Program-made: the position numbers and the translations under genes
Source of the DNA: JACNLN01 sp964626495
GTDB taxonomy: Bacteria > Fidelibacterota > Marinisomatia > Marinisomatales > CAZVFT01
Assembly: GCA_964626495.1 (NCBI GenBank)
Contig: CAZVFT010000004.1
Location: 1-52,361 of the forward strand
DNA: 52,361 nucleotides
Direction of reading: 5' to 3'
Notes under the pieces: model-generated
The model's input: only the letters and a program-made list of their open reading frames with translations
What the model was told of the DNA's origin: nothing
Databases searched by the model: none
Shown here: one piece after another, positions 7,548 to 16,011 of the stretch
Layout: every line of letters starts with the position of its first letter
Numbering within the stretch: the first letter of the stretch is position 1

Positions 7548-9752
7548 ATGTCAGATATGAACCACATTCAAGGGAAAAGTCCCGCTCGATTGAGAGGTAT
7601 ACTTCTCATTGCTATCCTGCTTACTTTCACTCTTCCTTCTACTACTCACTCACAAGAACCAACAGTTGAGTGGGTTAATGACAAGTACACATCCGTGGGG
7701 CAACTTGGAATGACCATCACAAACTTTGGTATTCTGGGGGAAGGATGGAATAACGCTGACCAACCCTCATGCCGGTATAAACAACATACTGAGATTCTTC
7801 GGGAACAGATAGAACATTTCTCCTTTGCTGGACTCTGGATTGGTGGTAAAGTAAATGGAGACCGACGAGTCTCCACTGCTATTGTTGATGGTGTTTTTCC
7901 ATCGGCTCAGGAAGGATTTGAATATATACCAACATCTGGCATCCAAATTCGTTCATCTATCTCATCCACCGCTGAAGATCCTATGGCAGAATATTATTCT
8001 CCGTATGCTGTCTCTCACCAGGATTTTGTCACTAATTTTCAAGACTTCGATTTTAGTATACCATATCATACTCAATTGGGTATCAGTGTGCATCTGGAAT
8101 CCTACGCCTGGAACTTCACCTTTGCAGATGCATTTGTCATTCTCAATTATACCATCATTAACCAATCGGCAAATACAATTAAAGACATCTATGCTGGCAT
8201 CTGGGCTGATGTCTCTGTGGCAAATATGAACTATACCAGTGAATATGAGCCTGGTGGTGGATTCACGTGGTATGACAATTTGGATGGCTATGATGAATCC
8301 ATTGACGAAAGCAACTATACACGGGATATTGCTTATCAATACGATGCGGATGGTGACGATGGATGGGCAGAATCGTATATCGGTCTCACTATGCTGGGAG
8401 GGACTACTCCAAGACCCTATTTACAATCTCATTACAACCAATGGGTCTGGTCCTCCACTACCAACGATGACTATCCAGAATATACTATGCCTTTAAATGA
8501 TTATGACCGGTACGATCAATTAATGACTGATGTACCAATAGGAACTGGAGATTTGTATACGAATGGTTACCCAAATCAAACAGATAGCTGGTTAATGATG
8601 ATCTCATGCGGTCCCCTTGGAAGCCAGCCAGCTAATGTGGACTCTTCCAGCTGGGAATTGCTACCGGGAGATTCCTGTAATGTTGTCTTTGCAGTCGTAA
8701 CAGCTCTATGGAATGGAAGCGGTGAAGATTCTGGTACGAGAAGGGCAAACCTTCACATCAATTCCGATTGGGCTCAAAAAGCGTATGACGGAGAGGATAA
8801 AAATCGCAACAATATACTGGATGAAGGTGAAGATATAAATCAGAATGGTAAAATAGACCGATACATACTTCCTGAACCACCCCCCGTTCCAAATATGACG
8901 ACAGATGTGGGGGATCAAACGGTCACTATCTACTGGCAAAACAATGCTGAACATTTCATCGATCCTGTGAGTCTGGAGAAAGACTTTGAGGGATATCGCA
9001 TATACGGAGCAAGGAAGACTTATGGAGATGAATCAGCGGAATTCACACTTCTGGCAGAGTTTGATTTAATAGATAGCGTTTACTCAAATATAGGCTATAA
9101 TACAGGATTTGATGCAATAAGGATAAAAAATGATTTCGGAGAACCAGACAGTCAACAAATTAACGGCAGGTATTATCATTATAAATACACAAATGATGGT
9201 GTAAAGAACGGTTGGCTGAATTATTATGCCATCACATCTTATGACCGTGGGAATCCCGATGCTAATTTAGAGAGTCTTGAAAGTTCTGAGTATGCCAATC
9301 GAAAATATGTTTATCCAGGAGTGAAGGTGGCGGATGATGATTGGACTGCCGACCCAAAAGTTTATCCCAATCCCTACCGAGGACAGGCAACCTGGGAAGG
9401 TTATGGCAGCCGGGAACAAATGATCTGGTTCACCAATCTTCCATCAAAAGCAGATATCCGGATTTTTACTCTGGCTGGTGACATCGTAGATATAATACAT
9501 CACGATGAATCCAGATATGCAGGTCAAGATATTGTGAATATTGACGAAGGAAATCACAAAGTTTTACCCGATGGTACACCTACCTATCCTGAAGCACCCC
9601 ATTTCAGCGGTGGCGAGCACGCCTGGGATCTTATCACAAGATATGAACAAGCTATTGCCTCTGGGCTTTATCTGTTCAGTGTGGAAAACAAAGTTGAAGG
9701 AAGCTCATCTTACGGTCGGATAAAAGAAGGTAAATTTCTTATTATTAAATGA
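7548..9752 (+). CDS. Secreted protein with FN3-like region and C-terminal sorting domain
   Basis: 734 residues with a signal peptide whose hydrophobic core is LRGILLIAILLTFTLPSTTHSQ. The large N-terminal part (about 40-410) is rich in Tyr, Asp and Trp and is not recognised. Around residue 416, DKNRNNILDEGEDINQNGKI is a calcium-binding, EF-hand/dockerin-like loop. It is followed by a fibronectin-III-like segment (TVTIYWQNNAEHF.., DFEGYRIYGARKTYG). From about residue 602, VYPNPYRGQ and GLYLFSVENKVEG with GRIKEGKFLIIK form a type-A-like C-terminal sorting domain, suggesting export by a type IX-like secretion system and attachment to the surface. It is the first gene of the plus-strand island, 28 bases before the next. 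Function beyond surface display is unknown. Confidence 0.85.
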   Translation: MSDMNHIQGKSPARLRGILLIAILLTFTLPSTTHSQEPTVEWVNDKYTSVGQLGMTITNFGILGEGWNNADQPSCRYKQHTEILREQIEHFSFAGLWIGGKVNGDRRVSTAIVDGVFPSAQEGFEYIPTSGIQIRSSISSTAEDPMAEYYSPYAVSHQDFVTNFQDFDFSIPYHTQLGISVHLESYAWNFTFADAFVILNYTIINQSANTIKDIYAGIWADVSVANMNYTSEYEPGGGFTWYDNLDGYDESIDESNYTRDIAYQYDADGDDGWAESYIGLTMLGGTTPRPYLQSHYNQWVWSSTTNDDYPEYTMPLNDYDRYDQLMTDVPIGTGDLYTNGYPNQTDSWLMMISCGPLGSQPANVDSSSWELLPGDSCNVVFAVVTALWNGSGEDSGTRRANLHINSDWAQKAYDGEDKNRNNILDEGEDINQNGKIDRYILPEPPPVPNMTTDVGDQTVTIYWQNNAEHFIDPVSLEKDFEGYRIYGARKTYGDESAEFTLLAEFDLIDSVYSNIGYNTGFDAIRIKNDFGEPDSQQINGRYYHYKYTNDGVKNGWLNYYAITSYDRGNPDANLESLESSEYANRKYVYPGVKVADDDWTADPKVYPNPYRGQATWEGYGSREQMIWFTNLPSKADIRIFTLAGDIVDIIHHDESRYAGQDIVNIDEGNHKVLPDGTPTYPEAPHFSGGEHAWDLITRYEQAIASGLYLFSVENKVEGSSSYGRIKEGKFLIIK

Positions 9753-9780
9753 ATTCGTAAACAAGAAAAGGAGAAAGCCT

Positions 9781-12700
9781 ATGAAACAGTTAATAAAAAT
9801 AACAATAACCCTTGTCGTGATGTTTGCACTTGTTCCAAGTGTAATTGGACAAACGTCTATTTACGACATTCAATATACAACAGAGCCAGGTTCTGGAAAT
9901 GACTGCTATCCATCCCCTATTGTTGGACAAACTGTTACTATTTCCGGACTTGTTACTGCTATGAGGAGCACCGGCACCAGATGGTATATTCAGGATGGTG
10001 ATGGCATATGGGATGGCATCTACATCTATGACTCCTCTGTTCAACCGGCTCAGGGAGACTCCGTCACATTCACAGCAGATGTGGCAGAATACTACGGTTT
10101 AACCGAGCTGATGAATGTATCAAATTTCACCAATCATTCGTCAGGACATACACTGTACAACCCACTATCTGTTTCCACGGGAGTCCTTGGTAGCGGCTGT
10201 TCAGCAGAGGGAGAAGAATATGAAGGTCTGCTTATAGTACTGACGGATGTGACCGTAACTCAGGAACCCGATCAATATGGTCAGTGGTTTGTTGATGACG
10301 GAACTGGTGAGTGTGAGATTGAGGATGCCCTCTTCTCTGCTACCACGAACATTGGAGATTTCTTCGATTCCATTATAGGTGTGGTTAGTTGGGGTTATGG
10401 GGAATATGAAGTAAACCCCAGAAGTGCAGATGACCTGATCACTACAGCCATCGGACCAACACTTGTTGATATGACCTTTACACCCACATTCCCTGCACCC
10501 AATGAAGATGTCGATGTGACAGTAACTGCTTACGACGACAAAACCGGATTGGTCATTGATCTGTATATTTCGGTGGATGGAGGTACATATACCTCTTCAC
10601 TGATGACGGACAATGGAGACTCAACCTATTCTGGAATCGTCCCTGGTCAGCCCGAATGGAGCACCTCCGATTTCTATGCTCTGCTCACCGATAGCGACAA
10701 CAATATTGTTACTTCTGATACCTTCAGGGTGACCTACTTTACATTGCCTGAGGTTATTCCCATTGACTCTGTTCAATATACTGATGACCCCTCTGGAGAT
10801 TCCCCCTTAAATGGACAGCAGGTTACCATCAGTGGTGTGGTGACAGCAGAATTCTGGGGAAGCAGCGATAACCGGTACCTGTTCGTCCAAGATGCGGAAA
10901 CCCCATGGAGTGGAATTATGGTCTTTGAATACGGTGGATGGGACAGCTTTGACTTTCAATCTTCAGGTGGAACTGTTCACTCCGTGGCTGAAGGAGAGCA
11001 GGTAATTGTTACAGGTACGGTGGACGAATACTACGGAAAAACGGAAATTACTAACGTGACTCAAGTTCTAATTCTTGGTCCAGCAACGAATATGATTAAT
11101 CCAATAGATGTAACTCCCGGTCAGATAATGACCGGTGGCTCTGATGCGGAAGCATATGAAGGCGTACTGGTGCGCGTTACTGACGTAATTGTTGATGATG
11201 AAGACCTAGGCAACGGCGAATGGTCAGTAACTGATGGACAGAATTCTGTCCGCGTGGATGATCTATGGGATTACTATTACTGGCCAGAAGAGGATGCAGA
11301 ACTTGAAAGTGTTACTGGATGCCTTGACTACAGTTATAGCGATTTCAAGATTCAGCCCCGTCTTGCAAGGGACGTTGTTGAAGAGGGAATAGTACGACTT
11401 CAGCGTATCCAGCAGGTTCTTTACAGCGACCTTATCAAAGCAGGTGAGGATGCCACGTCTGACATATCCTATATGTATGGGGATACTGTTACTATTGAAG
11501 GTATCGTTACTATGCCCACAGGTTTGAGTTATGCCGGTGCTGGAGTCAAGTTCATCTATGAAGATGAACACGGCGGTCCCTGGAGTGCAATCCTCTCATA
11601 TGATCCTGACAGCACAGCCTTCCCTGTTCTATTTGAAGGTGACAAGGTCCGGGCAACAGGATCCATATATGAGTACAATACAGCGGTATCCAATATGACA
11701 GAGCTCTTTATCACTCAGCCAGTTCAAATAATAGATTTTGGCGTTGATTTACCACCTGTGGATACCGTTGCTACTGGTGATCTCCGCTGGCCAACAGAAG
11801 CGGAACAATGGGGTACTGTGATGGTTTCCGTTAATGATGTTGTAGTCACACAAGACCAGCTACAGTATGAAATGTTCGCTGTTGATGATGGAACGGGTGA
11901 AGTGCGGGTGGATGATGATTCTGACAGTATACAGGTATGGTTTGATACGACCGGGGCTCCACCTATTGGTACACTCATTGAGTCAATACGCGGATGGGTC
12001 TATCACCACTATGGTGCTTATAGTGATTCTTCTGCTTATAAACTGGAACCCTTGTACATTTCCGATATCGTCTTTGGAGCAGGACCTCCAAGCTTCCAGG
12101 ATGTTGGAAGGGTTCCGTGCGTACCAGGACCAGATGACGATGTAACAGTGACCTGCGAGATTAGTGATAACTCTATCGTAGTAAACGCAGAACTCTTTTA
12201 CTCAATTGACGGTGGTGCATATCAATCCACTGCTATGATAAATACCTCTGGCATGGATTGGGAAGGCACAATTCCAGCTACAGGCATCGAAGGTGGTACT
12301 GTTGATTACTACATCGAGGCTACAGATGATGGTGCGGGCCAAGGAGGAGTAGAAACCAGCACTCATCCAAGCAACATCACTCAGCTTCAGCTGGGCTATG
12401 TCACAAAGTCTGATGACCTGGACATTGCCGACGTCCAGTTCACGGAGTGGCCTCTTGGCGATTCAAGATTCAATGGATGTGAAGTGACTGTTGCCGGAAT
12501 CGTTACTGCTGATACAGCTCAATACTATAGTGGTTATGGAGCATATGCTATGCAGGATGCCACAGGTCCCTGGAACGGAATCATCTTTGATGCAGTGGAT
12601 GTTAGTCAACCTCTGTTGACACGTGGCGACGAAGTGACTATTACAGGAACTGTAGAAGAATATGATCCTGAGTGGCACTTTAAATACGATAACAATACAA

Positions 12701-13362
12701 AGATAATCAATGTATCCGATGTTACCATAAATAGTTCAGGGAATACCATTACTCCCCAATCCGTGGCGACAGCTGATCTCGCTCAGGATGCAGAGGAAGT
12801 GGAATCATATGAAGGGTGCCTTGTGAAGATATCAAACGTGACAGTCACTGCAATAAACGAGTATGACTGGAGTGTGGAAGATGAATCAGGCACTTCCTGT
12901 CTCATTGATAACGATATGGCTAATGCCGAAGCAGATACGTTTCTGAATCACCTCGAAATTGGAACTCAACTATCATACGTTACCGGTTTATTCATCTTCA
13001 GCTTCGGAACTTACAAGATCGAAGTAAGGGATATGAATGACATAGGAACGGTGAGTATTGACGAGGATTTTGAGGCTCAACCGTTTAGCTACAAACTGTA
13101 TCCCAACTTCCCCAATCCATTCAATCCTGAAACGCGAATACGCTTTGAGATTGGAAACAAGGAACACGTTAAGCTAATTGTGTACGACATTCTCGGGCGG
13201 CAAGTGAAAACGCTTATCAATAGCACCTATGATGCGGGTCACTATGTGATCAACTGGGACGGCACGAATAACTACGCGCACCCAGTAAGCACCGGACTCT
13301 ACATCTACAGAATCAAAGCAGGTAATTTCATCGAATACAACAAGATGATGCTGATAAGATAG
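9781..13362 (+). CDS. Giant secreted protein with four OB-fold (YhcR/DUF5689-like) domains and sorting domain
   Basis: 1193 residues with a signal peptide (to about 24). Four OB-fold domains of the type found in extracellular nucleases of the YhcR/ExeM group start near residues 27, 325, 539 and 877. Each opens with I-x-x-(I/V)-Q-(Y/F) and contains G-x-x-V-T-(I/V)-x-G-(I/V)-V-T, a (V/M)QD line and a D-(V/D)-x-x-DGTGE-like line. Two Ig-like domains separate them (about 222-325 and 767-870, each with (S/D)xDGGxY). Residues 1101-1193 are a sorting domain: LYPNFPNPFNPETRIRFEIG, then VYDILGRQVKTL, with GLYIYRIKAG and MMLIR. No catalytic nuclease domain is present. A clear AAGGAGAAA precedes the ATG. 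It probably binds an extended ligand, perhaps nucleic acid, at the cell surface. Confidence 0.88.
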   Translation: MKQLIKITITLVVMFALVPSVIGQTSIYDIQYTTEPGSGNDCYPSPIVGQTVTISGLVTAMRSTGTRWYIQDGDGIWDGIYIYDSSVQPAQGDSVTFTADVAEYYGLTELMNVSNFTNHSSGHTLYNPLSVSTGVLGSGCSAEGEEYEGLLIVLTDVTVTQEPDQYGQWFVDDGTGECEIEDALFSATTNIGDFFDSIIGVVSWGYGEYEVNPRSADDLITTAIGPTLVDMTFTPTFPAPNEDVDVTVTAYDDKTGLVIDLYISVDGGTYTSSLMTDNGDSTYSGIVPGQPEWSTSDFYALLTDSDNNIVTSDTFRVTYFTLPEVIPIDSVQYTDDPSGDSPLNGQQVTISGVVTAEFWGSSDNRYLFVQDAETPWSGIMVFEYGGWDSFDFQSSGGTVHSVAEGEQVIVTGTVDEYYGKTEITNVTQVLILGPATNMINPIDVTPGQIMTGGSDAEAYEGVLVRVTDVIVDDEDLGNGEWSVTDGQNSVRVDDLWDYYYWPEEDAELESVTGCLDYSYSDFKIQPRLARDVVEEGIVRLQRIQQVLYSDLIKAGEDATSDISYMYGDTVTIEGIVTMPTGLSYAGAGVKFIYEDEHGGPWSAILSYDPDSTAFPVLFEGDKVRATGSIYEYNTAVSNMTELFITQPVQIIDFGVDLPPVDTVATGDLRWPTEAEQWGTVMVSVNDVVVTQDQLQYEMFAVDDGTGEVRVDDDSDSIQVWFDTTGAPPIGTLIESIRGWVYHHYGAYSDSSAYKLEPLYISDIVFGAGPPSFQDVGRVPCVPGPDDDVTVTCEISDNSIVVNAELFYSIDGGAYQSTAMINTSGMDWEGTIPATGIEGGTVDYYIEATDDGAGQGGVETSTHPSNITQLQLGYVTKSDDLDIADVQFTEWPLGDSRFNGCEVTVAGIVTADTAQYYSGYGAYAMQDATGPWNGIIFDAVDVSQPLLTRGDEVTITGTVEEYDPEWHFKYDNNTKIINVSDVTINSSGNTITPQSVATADLAQDAEEVESYEGCLVKISNVTVTAINEYDWSVEDESGTSCLIDNDMANAEADTFLNHLEIGTQLSYVTGLFIFSFGTYKIEVRDMNDIGTVSIDEDFEAQPFSYKLYPNFPNPFNPETRIRFEIGNKEHVKLIVYDILGRQVKTLINSTYDAGHYVINWDGTNNYAHPVSTGLYIYRIKAGNFIEYNKMMLIR

Positions 13363-13382
13363 AATGATGGAAATAATAGTGT

Positions 13383-13410
13383 TGCGGGGGCTTAAATTTT
13401 AGCTCCCGCA
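13383..13410 (+). terminator. GC-rich hairpin between two island genes
   Basis: TGCGGGGGCT at 13383-13392 pairs with AGCTCCCGCA at 13401-13410 (one G-T wobble) across the loop TAAATTTT. It lies 20 bases after the multi-OB gene stop. The trailing sequence GTGCTTTCCTT is only weakly T-rich, so it may be a partial terminator or an mRNA-stabilising hairpin rather than a full stop. Confidence 0.45.
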
Positions 13411-13434
13411 GTGCTTTCCTTGCTGGTATAAGTG

Positions 13435-15843
13435 ATGATAAAAAGAACGCTACTCATTCTCTTAGTTCTGCTGTGGGCGTGTTCCCCCTGGGAATACGAG
13501 GATCCCACTTCGCCAATAGGTAACCAAGCACCAGAAACATACCTGACTCTTACAGCGTCAGATACCATTTATGCCTCCCTGGAGAATGTTGATATCATTA
13601 TTGATCCAGTGACTGGTGACACAACCTACGATACCACCTGGACTTACTATATTGGAGAGGATCCAGATACGGGGGTAATTGTGGATACTCTTGCTTCAGC
13701 TTTTAAAGACACTTTCTCCAGTCGACAGGAACTATATTGGTGGGGTGAAGATAGGGATGGTGAAGTCAATGGATATCGGTACCGGTGGAGTACAGATACT
13801 ACCTGGACTTATACCACGAACGAAGTGGGAATATTCTACATTCCGATAACTACTTTATTTGATGTGTTCATATTCGAAGTGGTCGCTATAGATAATGACA
13901 GTCTGATCGATCCATCACCAGCTCGACTCGTACTTCCAATTCGGAATTCCCCACCAGAAATCAGCTTTCGTTACCTTAGCAATCCTCTTTATGACGATTT
14001 ACCCGAACCCAAATCTATCTATTACACCTTTCCTACTCGAACCTTCGTTTGGGATATCTTCGATCAAGATGGTAAGGAGACCATTGATACTGTTTACTAT
14101 GCTATGGATGATACGTGCGAAACATGCTGGACAGCATTATATGCCGCTTCCTATAGCAGTATCACCCTCGATTCTATCCCACCTGGTGAACATAAATTTT
14201 ACTTAAAAGTTAAGGATATTGCTGGCGCTTATAGTCGTACTATTTTCTTTCCTGATGAGAGTGATGTTAACTATCCAGACACATGGATTGTGAAAGAACC
14301 AGCAGGCGAACTTCTCCTAGTAGATGACTATCCTCTGGATACACCCAATAATGCTTTGAACTGGTATCAAAGCCTTTTAGATACAATGATAAACGTAGAT
14401 GGATACTCTATCTGGGAAATTGGAGAAGAACTTCCCTATTCAAGTATCGATCTAACAGCTACACTATCATATTTTGATAAAATTATTTGGTATGCGGGTT
14501 ATGTCGGCAGCTTCACATATCACGATGCCGATGGAAGTATCAACGCATTCATAGAAAAAGGAGGACACTTTTTTCTCAATTTCGCCACATTTGCTGATAC
14601 AGCACTTTCCTGGTTTCCTATCAGTAGTGTGACCCCTTTGAATCCCGGTGGAGATATAAATTCCAAGAAAAAACTTATTCCTCAAATCGATGATGCTGAT
14701 ACTTTAATGATTGCCAGTACAATCTCCGTGAATGTAAAGGGATTTGAAAGCACTGAATATTTTCAGAGCCTTTATCATCTCCAGTTACCTGAGGATCCTG
14801 AAGACCTCTGGCAGGGTGAACCCAATATATGTGGAATGTTTAAAAATCCCTTATCTCCCAATAGTGGAAACGCTGTGATTTTGTCCATTCCACTATATAA
14901 AAGTTATACTTCTGTCCTGGACACCAAATGGGAAATCCAGAATGAAGAACATAACAATATTCTATATGGTACTGATTTTATTAATGACCAGACGGGCTGG
15001 GTTGTTGGAGAAGATGGAATCATTCTACATACAATTGATGGAGGTGATTCATGGGAAGTGCAATACCCAACAGATAAAGACTTGAGATCCGTTGATTTTG
15101 TTGATGAGATGACGGGATGGGCGGTTGGAAAAAGTGGTACAATTCTCCATACTGTTGATGGCGGTACAAGTTGGAGTGAACAGAATAGTGAAACTTCTAA
15201 AACGCTTTACTCCGTGATCTTTATTGACGAAAACAGTGGATGGGTAGCGGGAAAAAGTGGAACGATTTTACAAACGAATGATGGTGGGAATAATTGGAGC
15301 CAACAAGAGAGTGGAACGGGGATGCGACTTGAAGATATTACATTTATCGATTCCCAAAAAGGATGGTGTGTTGGCGCCCAAGGTACTATTTTATTCACGG
15401 ATGATGGTGGCGAGCACTGGATAACAATTGATAGTGGCTTAAGTAACGAACCTTGGTTCTACTCAGTCTGTTTCATCGATTCACTGGAAGGCTGGATTGT
15501 GGGTGTCTCAGGAATCATTCTAAAAACTACAAATGGTGGGGATAACTGGAGTATATTATATAGTGAAATTCAAACCACATTATGTGATGTACTCTTTTTA
15601 AATAATGACTTGGGATGGGCTGTCGGAAAAGAGGGAAAAATAATATCAACTATTGATGGCGGTGAAAATTGGGTCGAAGTCTTTAGTAATACAGGACACG
15701 ATTTATGGTCTATTTACCTTCTTGACTCGGATGTTGGAAAAATTGTTGGTGGTTCCAGTGGCCAAAGCATTATCTTAAATAAAAAAGCAGGTGGTGGATC
15801 AAACAGATTCTTTAATCTTTTGTTAAACAATATTTTTCAATAA
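13435..15843 (+). CDS. Lipoprotein with Ig-like and ThuA/DUF4350-like region fused to a Ycf48-type propeller
   Basis: 802 residues. MIKRTLLILLVLLWAC gives a lipobox ending at C16. Residues 17-285 look like Ig/FN3-like strands (DREVNGYRYRW-like text, NSPPEISF). Residues about 285-505 (ELLLVDDYPLD.., LSYFDKIIWYAGYVG, AFIEKGGHFFLNFATF) resemble the class I glutamine-amidotransferase-like fold of ThuA/DUF4350 proteins, without recognisable catalytic residues. From about residue 505 there are six good repeats of about 43 residues with the Ycf48/BNR pattern D-x-x-x-GW-x-VG-x-x-G-x-I-L-x-T-x-(D/N)GG-x-x-W, plus a seventh degenerate one: a seven-bladed propeller. No sorting domain follows. The ATG at 13435 is preferred to the GTG one codon upstream. 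Confidence 0.82.
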   Translation: MIKRTLLILLVLLWACSPWEYEDPTSPIGNQAPETYLTLTASDTIYASLENVDIIIDPVTGDTTYDTTWTYYIGEDPDTGVIVDTLASAFKDTFSSRQELYWWGEDRDGEVNGYRYRWSTDTTWTYTTNEVGIFYIPITTLFDVFIFEVVAIDNDSLIDPSPARLVLPIRNSPPEISFRYLSNPLYDDLPEPKSIYYTFPTRTFVWDIFDQDGKETIDTVYYAMDDTCETCWTALYAASYSSITLDSIPPGEHKFYLKVKDIAGAYSRTIFFPDESDVNYPDTWIVKEPAGELLLVDDYPLDTPNNALNWYQSLLDTMINVDGYSIWEIGEELPYSSIDLTATLSYFDKIIWYAGYVGSFTYHDADGSINAFIEKGGHFFLNFATFADTALSWFPISSVTPLNPGGDINSKKKLIPQIDDADTLMIASTISVNVKGFESTEYFQSLYHLQLPEDPEDLWQGEPNICGMFKNPLSPNSGNAVILSIPLYKSYTSVLDTKWEIQNEEHNNILYGTDFINDQTGWVVGEDGIILHTIDGGDSWEVQYPTDKDLRSVDFVDEMTGWAVGKSGTILHTVDGGTSWSEQNSETSKTLYSVIFIDENSGWVAGKSGTILQTNDGGNNWSQQESGTGMRLEDITFIDSQKGWCVGAQGTILFTDDGGEHWITIDSGLSNEPWFYSVCFIDSLEGWIVGVSGIILKTTNGGDNWSILYSEIQTTLCDVLFLNNDLGWAVGKEGKIISTIDGGENWVEVFSNTGHDLWSIYLLDSDVGKIVGGSSGQSIILNKKAGGGSNRFFNLLLNNIFQ

Positions 15844-16011
15844 CCTAAATTGAGCGATTCTATTGCACTACCGAAGAAAAAACTCACGTCTAACGAGTTG
15901 TACTCATTGTGGAATGCTTAGACCAAAATAACAAATACAAACTGAACAGTTTATGCTGCAGAATCTCTAAAATTAGGAATAAATATCTGCTAAATATGAC
16001 GAGTATTGTGA

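Noticed and set aside
14945..15790. Apparent tandem DNA repeat, considered as CRISPR or satellite
   Set aside because: The period is about 130 bases, diverged at DNA level and in frame with Ycf48-type protein repeats; it is a coding repeat, and no CRISPR array or cas gene is visible anywhere.
13435..15843. Glycosidase or sialidase based on BNR-like Asp-box repeats
   Set aside because: The repeats carry the Ycf48 pattern GWxVGxxGxIL..DGGxxW and no sialidase catalytic residues (Arg triad, Tyr/Glu pair) are visible.
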